Assembly (NCBI GenBank): GCA_905221605.1
Contig: CAJNDS010000247.1
Span: 580,638 to 644,637, forward strand
DNA length: 64,000 nucleotides
Direction of reading: 5' to 3'
Origin: Symbiodinium natans
Taxonomy: Eukaryota > Sar > Dinophyceae > Suessiales > Symbiodiniaceae
Shown: piece after piece, positions 50,040 to 61,495 of the stretch
How positions within the stretch are numbered: the stretch's first letter is position 1
Layout: every line of letters begins with the position of its first letter
Translations under genes and position numbers: made by a program
The notes under the pieces: generated by a model
Seen by the model: the letters and a program-made list of their open reading frames with translations, nothing else
Told to the model about the DNA's origin: nothing
The model's database searches: none

Positions 50040-50184
50040 ATAGGTGGTGGTCGTCACCCAACAACACTTCATAACAAAATCGCATCTACGCTAAGCAATC
50101 GTAAGGCCCTGAGACCTTAAACATTAAACCCAGACCCGGGGCTTCGATCTTTAGGGCTAAGGGGTTTGGGCTTTTAGGGATCGT

Positions 50185-50278
50185 TTAGGGTTTAGGGTTT
50201 AGGGTTTAGGGTTTAGGGTTTAGGGTTTAGGGTTTAGGGTTTAGGGTTTGGGGATCTTTTCGGGTTTAGGGCTTAGGG
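50185..50278 (+). repeat. Interstitial telomere-like array, TTTAGGG strand
   Basis: About 11 TTTAGGG units. Confidence 0.95.
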
Positions 50279-50633
50279 CTCCTGAACGCCTAAGCCTGTG
50301 CAGCCATCAATTTCTCAAGTCGCTCTGGGGGCTTCTGTCGCGAGTGCTTCCAGACCGGTCTCTCGGCTGGTGCACTTAGGGTTTTTGAACGTTAAAAATC
50401 CCTAATTTAGGGTTGGTTAAGGGTTTATTAACGTCAAAACAACCCTAAGTGTGATCTCCTAAAAGGGTTTATAAAAAAAGGCAACTCCGTATGGACTTGG
50501 AGGTATACTCGAATACTCCGTTCGGGCAACAATGTTAAGTCTGTGTTTGGCTTTTCAGGGGCAAGGGGATTGATTGCTCTTTGAGCCCCACACAGTGGTC
50601 TGCAACGGAGTGACATTCCTGAGCTCACCCTGA

Positions 50634-50696
50634 ACCCGAAACCCTAAACCCTAAACCCTAAACCCTAAACCCTCAACCCTAAACCCTAAACCCTCA
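50634..50696 (-). repeat. Interstitial telomere-like array, CCCTAAA strand
   Basis: About eight CCCTAAA units upstream of the paralogue gene. Confidence 0.93.
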
Positions 50697-50899
50697 GAGC
50701 AAGGCCAACAGTGATGGCAAATGCGCTGCCGAGCAACGAGAACAAGACGAGTTTGGAGTTCGCAATGCCGCTCGACTGAATTGGATGGTTTGGTTTCTCG
50801 TGTCATGATAACAATCACTCGCAAGAGCGGGAGACCCTGAAGCCCAAAGATCCTCTGAGCCCTCAAACTTCTAAACCGCCTCTCATCTTGTACGGTGAG

Positions 50900-51746
50900 G
50901 CCGGCCTTCGGAAATTCGTCTGAGAGCGTTGAGCTCTGTTGCCATTTCGGTGGACGATGCTCCGACTGCCACAGCCGAGCTGTCGCAGCAGACAAGCGAC
51001 AGAGAGAAGTCGTGGAGGGCCTCTCCAAGCGGGAGCTCCTTGAGATGCTTCTTGTACAGCTGTCGCGACGTGCACATCGTGCTGGTCTCGTCTACGAGTC
51101 CTTCGGAATCCTGCAGGCAAGGCCCCCCCCCTCCCTCCCCCCCCAACTTGAAACCGTAAGCTTTACACCCTAAACCCTGAAGCTTCCGCCCAAAGGCCAA
51201 AGATTTCCTTCAACTCAAGCCCTGCCCGAATCGCTCGATGGTCGATGCCCTTCGAACTGTACAGAGTGCGATGGAATAGAGACTTCAAAAAACTCCCCGC
51301 CACCTCCTCCCCCTTCACCCCCTTCCTCTCCACCCCTCCGCCCTCCTCCCCACGAAGAATCGACTACAGTCCCTTAAAGCCCTGCATTCCCGGCCCTGCC
51401 CAAGGTTGGTTGTTCAAGTCCTGCACCCAGCCTGCTGCCAACCTTAAAACGTTACAGATCCTTTCAATACTCAACTTCCCTGAGCTCTCCGAATCGCCGT
51501 TTGCTCTACCTGCAGGATCTCCATCAAGCGGTGTCAGCATCCGCCCACGACGAGAATCTCAAGCCGGTCAAAAAGCGAAACTTGATGAAGCTGATGACAC
51601 GGATGAGTTGGTGGCAGTTGCTGGCGTTCGCCAAGAAGTGCAAGCGAGTTGATCCTGCATTCATTGAAGAGATTCGGAGGCAGATGGCATGCTTGCAGCC
51701 GAGCTGCTTTCAGCAGCCGATGCATGCCAAACGGTTCTGGCTCTGA
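50900..51746 (+). CDS. Unknown protein with one visible intron, paralogue of the 38.6-kb gene
   Basis: Exon 50900-51116, intron 51117-51515, exon 51516-51746 ending TGA. The first exon begins after GTGAG|G, so the real start is probably in an upstream exon not found. It carries LCCHFGG, KRELLEMLLVQLSRRA and LVYESFGILQ. The second carries DLHQAV, KRNLMKLMTRMSWWQLLAFA and ends KRFWL. Blocks and order match the protein at 38577. Splicing at 51116/51516 restores the alignment exactly in phase 0. The intron begins GC, ends AG|G, and its two ends share the 8-bp CCTGCAGG. No known domain. Confidence 0.8.
51117..51515 (+). other. Intron (399 bp) with GC donor and direct-repeat ends
   Basis: The paralogue at 38577 lacks it, so its boundaries are set by alignment rather than guesswork. 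CCTGCAGG spans the exon/intron border on the left (51110-51117) and the intron/exon border on the right (51509-51516). It has a C-rich start and no long telomere-like array. Confidence 0.8.
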
Positions 51747-51749
51747 GCC

Positions 51750-53450
51750 GCTTCTCAGTGAGACATCGCCCTACACAGAAGTGTCACCTTAGGCAGTCTG
51801 TAGCGGGTCCTTTGAATTTGCAACCTCGACTGCTGTTGCAGAAGTCATCGTGCATGTGTCGATGACATATGTGGACAGACTCGGTTTGAAGACAGGGCAG
51901 AACATGCCCGGTAATACCAAATCCCTACGCGAGTTTGCAGGATGTTTGCACGGACGGCTGGCAGCTGGTCAAAAGGTGTGCATGGCTCTCCACCTGCCTC
52001 GGGATGTACGAATCACCATCGGAGCATCACCATTCATAGGGCCGAACTGCATCGATCCCACAAATCGACCCCAAGATGGCTCCCAAATCGACCCCTCAAC
52101 CCTCTCAGAAGACGAAGCCTGAATCCAGAGCCGCTCAAGTAGCCCTAAGCGTTGGCCTGCAATATGTCGGCCGAGGCTAGTGCTGCTTGCCCCAAGGCTA
52201 GGGTCATGCAGTTCCCTTGCAGAAGCGAGTGCATGGGATGGCTATTTTTTAGATGCTTCTGTGCTACTTCTTGGGTTGTTTTTTCGGACCTTGCTGCACA
52301 ATGGCACGACGTCGGCCTTCCTTTTCAAGAACACCCCTTCCTCAGCAGGTATGAATTCCAGCTGCCGCCCTACTTCCTGAACAACGCACGCGCGCTGGGC
52401 TGTTTGGAAGGCCGATTCAGAGAAAAAGCTAACGGCCGGATTCGCAGCCAGATTCCGATCAGACATGACGGGCCCCAAGTCCAACAAGCCCAAAAGCTTC
52501 CCTGACGTAAGGCTTTGCAGAAGAGTTTCTACAAGTTTTGAACAGAGCTGAAATTGCCACTCAGAGTCCGAGCATTTCTGAGTGCCTCGCCCCACGTTTA
52601 CGCGAGAATCTGTTTCACGTGGTGAAGCTGGTTTTGCTTAGGGCCTAGGGTTTAGGGAACCCTGAACCCTGAACCCTGAACCCTGAACCCTGAACCCTAA
52701 ACCCTAAACCCTAAACCTTCGGCTTACGGTTTACTTCGGTGGTGTCAACTCTGAACTTTCTGTTTTGCTGGAAACACGAGTCAACGGCTCATGGGTCATA
52801 AGGTGATGCCTTTCTGTTGGATTGCCAGCTGGGCTTCGGAAGTATGCGTCTTGAACGCTCGTCCTGCAGACATCCATCTTCTTCACATAGGCTGAAGTCT
52901 CAAAACGCGCTCTGTGTATTGATGTGGGGTTTACGAAATAAGGGACCCCAATCTCTACCCTCAAATAGTAGGATTCCCTTATCACAAGGATCCCAAGAAG
53001 GTGCCCCTAATTTCGGAAACCTCCCCTGTATGGCATCAGGACAACCATGTCTACTGCAAGTCATGTCGTGGCTTTTGCCATGTGAAGCCTTTGCTTGAGA
53101 TGACTTGTCCCCCAAACCCTAAACCTAAACATGAGAAGACAAAGAGGATGCCCTGACCAGGAATGGCGCGAACTGTCGACCCGAATTTCAACATTTTGGA
53201 GAAGGCGCGCCCTTGAAGACCACTGCCCTGTACTTTCCGAGGGTCGATGCCCATGCCATGTGCGCACTTTTATCGTCACACTTCTCGATTTCACCATTTG
53301 GTTTCTTTGCCATTCTCATAGAGTCTAATTGTTTAAATGCAAGCGTTTGAGTAAGCGCAGCTGTCTCGACCAGGACGTGCAGCTGCCACTCTAGCTTAGA
53401 CAGTATTTCCACGCACGTAAACATACACAGACATGTAGACTGTACTGTCA
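51750..53450. other. Stretch without assigned exons
   Basis: Open frames at 51850-52140 and 52161-52505 are unbroken, but their codon choice shows no coding bias and no family is recognised. A CCCTGAA/CCCTAAA array lies at 52656-52718. Confidence 0.5.
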
Positions 53451-53459
53451 GCCACATAT

Positions 53460-54300
53460 CTCATGTCTACAGAGGTATTCTATTGTTGTATTACTACTAG
53501 ATTAGTATGTTAGTATATTATTGCAGAACTATATTAGTATATATATATATGATGTTATGATATTCAGAAACTATATTTGTATATTATGTTATTTTGTTAT
53601 CATGTTATTACTTTTTTATATTATGTTATGTCTAAGTGGTTAGCTTATTTCATAAGTGTATCACTATACCATCATATGATATACTAGTATATTACATTTT
53701 ACTATATTGGATTATATGCTACTCTAATATATGGTATTATTATTGCTTTATTTCAGTATTGTATTCTTGTACTAACAAGTGTTCGATATATATACATATA
53801 TGTATGTATGTATGTATGTATATTCATATTAGCAAATTAATATATGACATTGTGGTGTATTGTTAAATGTTTGCGTTCAAGTATTATAGTATATATATAT
53901 ATATATGTATATGTATATATATATATATGTATATATGATGATGACATCATTACATTATTATGTTATTATATTATTACATTCTCATATTTTTACAAGATTA
54001 TGTTACTTATACAGATCATCGAATATGGTAATGGTCTACTGCCAGCATAATAGTACGAAAAGTAGAACCATACTGAATATTATATTAATTCTATTTTTCT
54101 GAATTTTTATATTATAAATTTGCTTTGTTTTGCTTTTAGGTATTTTAGTATTCTTGCATTATTTCATCTTAACATTATATTATTAATTACTATAGTGTTA
54201 TACTACAGTAGTATTATGAAGTTAAGCTTTTAAATATCATATGTTCTTATATTATTATATTACGACATCATAGTATTAATTTAGTACATTATCATGTCCA
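53460..54300. other. AT-rich block of about 840 bp
   Basis: Composition is strikingly AT-rich (TATTA, ATTAT and ATAT motifs) and lacks telomere-like units, unlike its G/C-rich surroundings. No gene, organellar motif or clear tandem unit is recognised apart from short (TA)n and (GTAT)n tracts. Confidence 0.85.
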
Positions 54301-54412
54301 CTCTGAGAATGTCGTTCTCGGGCCCTGACTGAGAGGTGTACCCCTTCGCGCTGAACACGCTCCTGCCAGCCGGCGGTCAATCAAGAGCTCACTTGGAGAC
54401 TGTGATTAGGGT

Positions 54413-54465
54413 TGCGGGTTTAGGGTTTAGGGTTGAGGGTTTAGGTTTTAAGGTTGAGGGTTCTC
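54413..54465 (+). repeat. Interstitial telomere-like sequence, TTTAGGG strand
   Basis: Degenerate TTTAGGG and TTGAGGG units just after the AT-rich block. Confidence 0.8.
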
Positions 54466-54754
54466 GCCTCTTACCTGGCTAGTTGAGGTGATGTGAGAGA
54501 ACTCGTGCCTACCACGTCATGAGAAGATTCAGCATTCTGGCGCGCCGGATTGCTGACGTTTCCTGTTTAGCGTCGCCAAACTTTGAGTCGCTGCTGGAAG
54601 ATTGGTTTTGTTGCGACGTCCGCTGTCCACGAACAAGTCGACGACGGGTCACGATCCGCAACGGTATCTTCTTGGCGAGCTGCTTCCGGAGCCAGCATCA
54701 TTAGCCAAACACGGCTGTGCTTCAGTTCCCCGGACCTTTTAGCCTTAAGCTGCC

Positions 54755-54927
54755 TAAACCCTAAACCCTAAACCCTAAACCCTAAACCCTAAACCCTAAA
54801 CCCTAAACCCTAAACCCTAAACCCTAAACCCTAAACCCTAAACCCTAAACCCTAAACCCTAAACTCCCTAAACCCTAAACGTTAAACCCTAAACCCTAGA
54901 CCCTAGGCCCTAGACCCTAAACCCTCA
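54755..54927 (-). repeat. Long interstitial telomere-like array, CCCTAAA strand
   Basis: About 24 CCCTAAA units, mostly perfect, with CCCTAGA variants at the right end. Confidence 0.95.
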
Positions 54928-54940
54928 GCCGCCCTGTGAG

Positions 54941-54991
54941 GTCGAACCCGTCCGATTCCCCGGTCTTGCGCCAGACGCTGCTGCGTCCCCG
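54941..54991 (+). CDS. Exon-like island, unrecognised
   Basis: GTGAG|G opens SNPSDSPVLRQTLLRP with nearly all third positions G or C. The donor is GTGGGT. A CCCTAAA array lies just upstream, and TTTAGGG-type sequence lies downstream (55028-55090). No family recognised. Confidence 0.45.
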
Positions 54992-55262
54992 GTGGGTGGT
55001 TGATGCCCCCCCTGGCTTCGGTTCAACAATTAGGGGTCCATGGTTCAGGAGTTTAGGGGTTGAAAAGCAGTTCAGGTTTAGGGGTTAGAACCGAACCCCT
55101 AAACCCTACATAGCAGGGTAGCTCACGAGCTCTGATCTGCAATGTACACTCCTCGGGCCGAAAACGCCCTATAGCCTTCAAGCTGCACACCTCCGAAATC
55201 CCAAATGCCCTATACGGGGGCAGGTTTGAACATCATTTTGATTTTTACTACCGTTAATCCCC

Positions 55263-55319
55263 TACTTGAAGTATAAGCCCAGTTATAATTGGTTAGTAAG
55301 TACCACGAACCTTCAAGTA
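55263..55319. repeat. Short inverted-repeat element, family 1, internally deleted
   Basis: TACTTGAAG at the left and ACGAACCTTCAAGTA at the right. It is shorter than other copies; the right arm is more complete than the left. Confidence 0.75.
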
Positions 55320-55443
55320 TAGAGTCCTTATAAAGCCATAAACTCAAACCTACCCCAGTAAACCCCAAGCCTCGCGCTGAGGTGCAACCTCTGCAGTGAC
55401 AGAGACGGACGGCTCTCGCTCGGCCGCGCTACTGCGCCCCTTG

Positions 55444-55534
55444 GTTTAGGGTTTAGGGTTTAGGGTTTAGGGTTTAGGGTTTAGGGTTTAGGGTTTAGGG
55501 TTTAGGATTCAGGGTTTAGGGTTTAGGGTTTAGG
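55444..55534 (+). repeat. Interstitial telomere-like array, TTTAGGG strand
   Basis: About 12 TTTAGGG units. Confidence 0.95.
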
Positions 55535-56848
55535 GTTCTTAAACCTCGGAATCTTCCACTGCCCTCCTTAGAAATCATGCTTAGGGTTCCGAAGCTCCAA
55601 ATCCTAAAGCTCTTCTTGCTCTTGTTCTGTTCTCTACAGTCCCAGGCACATTTCGATGTCTTCCGTTTGGGGTCTCGAGAAAGAAAGCGCGTCTCAGGCT
55701 GGTGGACTCCGCGGCAGCTCGGCCGCATGCGGGCTGATGCATTGGTTCGGGAATTCGGAATTCGGAAGTCGGGGCGCCCTCATCCTGTGAACCTTGTGAA
55801 TTTCCAGAGGGGTGAGGGTGCTGGTCTGTTTCTTTACATTTCTTTCACAGCTCGTGGCTTCGGAGCATCAACTTGATGTATCATTCCATACGCTCAAGAC
55901 AAATCGGCACCCCTGTCGTGGTACCTGCTGAGCCGAGCGACGTTGATGGGTTCTGTCCTACTCAAGGAGCCAGGTGCGCGGATTGAACAAACTCACCAGC
56001 ATCTGACGAGCCTACTGAAGCAAGAGAATGGAAAGCAAGGTAAACCTCAAGGGAATCCTGCCCGAAGGCCGTGATGACAGGAAACCGCCGGCGGACAGTG
56101 GCAGAAAGCTCAGGTGGAGTGGTGGGACAGGCATGCATGAAAACCCCAACCCTCAACACGGCTTATGGCTTAATTTTGGGGTCAAAATGAATACAAGTAT
56201 TCTTCCCTTATGGTTATACCATACTAACCCCAAAACCCTAGTCCAATTGTACAGGCCCCTATATTACGGCCTTGGGCTTTTTGGGGGTGTTAAAGTGCCC
56301 GGCCAAGGCCTAGACCAAAGCCTACAGCCGAAACTTGCCCGGTGAGGGCGCTCAAACCCGAAACCTCCCTAAACCCTAAACCCTAAACTCTAAACCCTAA
56401 ACCCTAAACCCTTCAACCGTAGCCTTTTCAACCCTACGGTACCTTAGGCCGCTGGCCTCAGGATGCCCGGCTTGGTTTTTAAGCAGCTGTGTTTCTCCAG
56501 GCTCCTGTTGAACTGAAGGGCTTGGCAGCCAGTAGGCTTCAGGGTTTTGGTTGAGTTGAAGAGGGAAGCTGAGGGCTTCGGGCTTAGGTGGAGCCAGCTT
56601 CCTACGCTCCAAATATCCTATCCCGGCATGTCCTTGCCTAGTTTTCCCGCAAGGCTGCGATTCTCTGCCCAGGCGAGAAGCAAGGGATGCTTTCCCTGCA
56701 GTCCGACCCTGAACCCTTCAGACCTTGCAATCCCAAATCAGCCGAATACAGAAACATCCACCCCCCCGGTCCCTGCCCCAAGCTCCAAACTCTACACTAC
56801 ACTCTAAACTTTTAAACCCCCATCCCCGAACTCAAACGTAAAGCCCAG

Positions 56849-56908
56849 GTCGCTGATAGCCTGCGCAGCCGCGGCGGCCGGCGATTTTTCAGGGAGCTGC
56901 TGCGCAGC
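56849..56908 (+). CDS. Exon-like island, unrecognised
   Basis: CCCAG|G opens VADSLRSRGGRRFFRELL then RS. A GA donor-type site lies at 56909, with GC sites 3 and 6 bases later. Third positions are mostly G/C. TTTAGGG-type sequence follows at 56940-56960. Arginine-rich; no family recognised. Confidence 0.42.
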
Positions 56909-57059
56909 GAAGCGGCCACTTCGGCCCGAACTTGGAGGGCGTTTAGGGATCAGGGTTTGTCGAACCTGGGGCTGGAGGAAGTGAGGGTCGTTCATGGCTA
57001 CGCATGCATATACTATTCAGACGGCTCTGGTTTGTTTAGCTTGGCATGTATGCATATAC

Positions 57060-57690
57060 AAACACACACTCACATATGTATATATATATATCTATATCTA
57101 TACCTATATCTATATCTATATCTATCTATCTATCTATATATATATATATGCATATATATATACATACACATAGACATGTGTATATACTTGCATATTAAAT
57201 GTATATATACATACATACATGCATATTTACATATATATATATATGTGCATGCTACATGTGTACACAGGCACCCATGCACACATGTACATATGTTCATACG
57301 TACATATGCATTTTTTGCAGAGTTGATGTTGAGATGATATACGCATATGTGCATCTGTAAAAACGCTTTATACGTGTATATATATATATAGATAGATAGA
57401 TATATGTAAATATACATACATATATACATATATATTCACTTTTATGTATAGATATAGGTACATCACATATGTATATATATATATATGTACATTGTGTAAA
57501 ACGCAAGAAGGTATATACGTATATGTACATACATGTATGTGTGTATGTATGTATGTATGTATGTATGTATGTATGTATGTATGTATGTATGTATGTATGT
57601 ATGTATGTATGTATGTATGTATGTACATATGTGTGTGTACATACGTGTGTGTATGCGTATGCATCTGTGTGTATATTCAGATGTTGGTTG
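57060..57690. repeat. AT and GTAT microsatellite block
   Basis: Alternating (TA)n, (CTATAT)n and a pure (GTAT)n run of more than 20 units (about 57537-57622). The tyrosine- and isoleucine-rich frames on both strands are artefacts. Confidence 0.93.
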
Positions 57691-60568
57691 AGGCAGATGT
57701 GAGGTGCTTCGTACTCTCCGGGGGCGGTATGTGACAGATGGTACGTTCCTGGTACAGTTTCGAAAGCACTTCGCTCTGAACCCCCAAAAACCCAACATAA
57801 ATCAAGGGAGGACTCGGAGCTGAGACCATTGGGTTCATGCAAGCTACAACCTACTGTGGGTCGTGAACCCTTATCAGCCCCATGCCCCAACCCCCAAAGC
57901 CTCCAGATCCCCCTGAAGTTGGAACCCGAAGCCCTCAACCCTAAACCCTAAGAGCGCGGCTGAGGCCAAGTTCTGGGGAAATGTTTTCGGAGGCCACGGG
58001 GCTGTGCCCAAGCAGTATCAGCTGTATAATAGTATAAGGTACGTAGCACAAGTAGTATCACTAGTGTAAGTAGTAAGTAAAGAGCAGCAAAGTGGCAAGT
58101 AAAACGCACTATGTAACATCAGAGTTTGGCGCCAGGCTATTGCAGACTCCAGGAACGAAGTCCTCTTCGGATGTGTTGAGTTGGACAGGGTTCCTGGGCT
58201 AAAGGTTCATGATGTGCAGACTGCGGTTTGGGCTCCCGCCCTGATCCCTGAAATCCGATTTAAAGCCACGCCCGAAGCCGCTCGAGCTGCGGCGTCAACG
58301 TCACACATGTGGCGGGCGGGTACACTGGCCTGGCTAGCTGCTGCACATGCGACACTGCAGGGTTCAAACGCCCTTCTTAAGGGATGTCTCGTCATGAGCC
58401 AAGATTGCCATATGGCTTTTCTAATATTGCACTATGGTGGCAACTTCGGTCAAGTTCCTTAGCAAGAGCCCAGTCAATCGTGGGCACAGGGGTAGTTGGG
58501 AAATGCCTTGCCGGTCTGGTCTACCTGCAGGGAAGGACTGTCAGCCCGCGCGCAGAAGGGCTTCTCATTCTTCATTATTATTCTTCTTCTGATGATTTTT
58601 ATTATTATCATATCATTATTGGCATTACAATTCTTGGTTGGCTCAGTTGCGCGAAGGTCCTTGGAAGGTATCGGTGGTTTCATTCAGGGTCGTGTCTCTT
58701 TAGGTGAAGTGTTTGACGTGTAAACCTGCAAGCTTGCATCTTCATGCGTGTTCCTTTCTCCTCTCCGAAGATGGACTCCGCGACCCTTACGCATCCCAAA
58801 AGCCATTGTGTGTGTGTGTATGTGTGGATATATATATATGTATATATACGTATATATATATATACATATTTGTACATATTCTTGTAGTTGTATAGGTTTC
58901 AGAGGCCGTCAGCCTCTGAATCTGCCCTAGACTTTCTAGGTCCCAGCGGGTCAACAATTTCTTACCCGTCCATCCCTTTCTGGGCCAGGCAAGGCGCGAG
59001 ACGCTGAAGAGCAAACCGCTGTGAGCGGACGAAATAGTGCGAAAGAATTCAGGCCTTTAGGAGCACTGCTGCGCTAGTTTTTGTGGTTGCAGTTGTAATG
59101 TCTTTTTGTTTTGAAGGTTTTCACCTGTTTTTGTAGGTCTGGAGGATTTTGGGATGGTCCGCCCGGGCAGACCTCTTGCTTGATCCTCTTTGCTATTCGC
59201 ATGACGTCTTCGACATAACTCCCTGCATCATTGCGTGCAAGCGTCATCAGGTCGACTACAGATTTCAAAAGCCCACTCTTGCCTGCACCGGGCCTGAACC
59301 TAAAACCCCAACCCAACTCAAATTGGAAGCCGGGAGCCCTCCCCTGCCAGATACGCCCCTGCAAGCGCCGAGCCCTGGGGTCCTTGCAGGTACAGATGTT
59401 CCTGCAGATGTACTAGGCCAACCCAAGAGTTGACTCCTCAAGATGCTTAGGAAAATCTCGAGCTGCATGAGGCGAGATGTTGTAGGCAGGCAAGTCTATC
59501 GACTTTCGTGACTTTCGTGACTCAGTGACTCTAGTGCAGCGGTAGCACAAGTTGTGCAGGCGAGGAGTTCATATCGGTTATCGCAACAGCCCTGGACTCC
59601 GCTTTTCGCCTGGTGGAGGCGCCTGCCGTGTTGTTGTTCTAAGAAGATTCACAACTCGATTCGTGACAGGAGACTTCATCAGAGTGGGTTGTTGAGCACC
59701 GAAAAAGAGAAGAGCAGATACTACGGCATTTCTACTTCTTTCAATATCCTCAACTAAAATTTCATTTTGTCACATTTTCTGTTGTGTTATCTGAAATTAT
59801 CGCCAGCGTTCAGGGAAAGCTCCGATTCAAACCCAACACTGGCTGGTTACTAGCGGTCCGTGTCTCACCTTCGAAAGGGGTTTTAGAGGGTGCTTCTGGC
59901 ATGGCAACCCGTCAGAGACCGAAGTGTTGCATAGAGCTGTTGGGTGTGGTAGCATGCCAAACCGCAAACCCAAAACCCCAAACCCCAAACCGCAACTCTA
60001 AACAGTGAACCCAAAACCCTAAACTGCGAGCATTCCTTCAGCTTGTTGGCTTTCCGCTCAAGTGCTGTAGGGGGTGTACGGGGGCATGTTTGGGGCAGCT
60101 TGTGCACAAATAGCTGTTTCTGTCACCCACCTGCATGATGCCACAAGCTGCGCTGGCCTGGCTATACCGAGCCCTTGGCGCAGCAGCCGGGCGTGTGTGC
60201 CGCTAGGTTTGATGGTTGGGGATGTCAGCTGGAATGCCTGATCCCTTGTTGGGCATGTCAAGCCTCGCTGGGGTAAGTACCCAGAAGTGCCAGCGTGGTT
60301 GCGTTTGACATGTCGTTGTCCTTGCAAGTCGCACGGTCACTCCTGGAGATGCCCTAGGCAGTGTGCGCCTTGCTTCTTCCTGCGCGCTGCCGCGTGAAGT
60401 GGAACATCGCCTTATCCAAGGCCTTTGCTGCTTAGGGTTACGGTTGCAGTCTTGGGCACATGTTCGACAGCCAGCCGAGAAGTCTTTGTTTCAGGCTGCA
60501 TGGACGGTCGGGTGTTGGTGTTTTGGTGGGAGCCAGCACCTGAAACCTAAGTCCCCTCGCCGACGGCA

Positions 60569-60615
60569 GGGTTTAGGGTTTAGGGTTTAGGGTTTAGGGT
60601 TTAGGGTTTAGGGAG
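60569..60615 (+). repeat. Interstitial telomere-like array, TTTAGGG strand
   Basis: Six TTTAGGG units. Confidence 0.93.
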
Positions 60616-60888
60616 TAATGATTCATGGAGTCACTGCTAGAGCCCTTCACCTTGGCCCTGAGAAACCGAAGTAGCGACGCCAAGACCGAATCCTGTCTTC
60701 GACAAGCAGGAATGAGGGTTTGGGGGTTTGTCTTGTAAGCCTAAACCCCAGAACAAATCTTACAACGGCCATCAGGGCTACTTGTACAGCTATGCCGCGG
60801 AATATGCAAAATGCTCTCCAAACCCATGCCCTCCCGAAAATGCCGGAAACGAAGCACCTGCTGTTGTCAAACCTCAAGAGCTCAAGTG

Positions 60889-60968
60889 CCCCCTTAATTT
60901 CGGTACATAGCATGATTTAAGGTCTATTCAATCTATTCCTGAATAAAGGGATATTGGGCTCTTTGGGA
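60889..60968. repeat. Degenerate family 2 inverted-repeat element, mainly right half
   Basis: CCCCTTAATTTCGG on the left and AAGGGATATTGGGCTCTTTG on the right resemble the family 2 ends. The conserved left terminus is lost. Confidence 0.55.
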
Positions 60969-61276
60969 ACCCATGCAGCCATGTGGGAGTTGCCAGGCAA
61001 GGCCACGCGCATCGAAGGGGAGCATCCTAGGCGGGGAAGAGAACTGAGGATTCGGGGCTCAGGTTGGAAGAGCCTACACCGGCCGTACGAAGACCCCACC
61101 CCTAGGGTTTAGGATTTAGGGTTTAAGGTTTCTAGCTCTGCACCCTAAACCCGAAAGCTTCAACGCCAAATGCGGTTTCTAGGGCCCTACCAAGCCATAA
61201 TTTAATCAAATGGCGGTTTAAAAGTACATGCAGTTTAATGCTATTTACCAGGCGCTGGCTTTGCTTCATGGCAATC

Positions 61277-61495
61277 AGGGGCTAGTTCTGTTCAGTGAAC
61301 CAAAAGAACAACTGGCTGTTTGTTAACTTTTATTGTATCCTGATGTAGTAAGCGACTAGAACTTATAGACTTTACTCAGCAAAAATGACATTTTCCAAGT
61401 AAATGTGATGTTTCACAAGTTAAAGACCAGCTATTCACGAACAGATCATCGAACCAGCTCCGAAATGCAGTAACCAACTAGCAGCTAGCCCCTGA
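61277..61495. repeat. Distant inverted repeat
   Basis: ATCAGGGGCTAGTTCTG (61277-61293) has a near complement CAGCTAGCCCCTGAT (61481-61495), separated by about 190 bases. The section is free of telomere-like units. It may be the remnant of another mobile element. Confidence 0.4.

Noticed and set aside
56415-56436. CCGTAGCC followed by TTTT, resembling the start of the dinoflagellate spliced leader
   Set aside because: Only about 12 bases resemble the leader and the essential TTGGCTCAAG part is missing.
57294-57938. Long - strand frame rich in THIHTYI repeats and + strand YVCM repeats
   Set aside because: Both arise from the (GTAT)n and (TA)n microsatellite.
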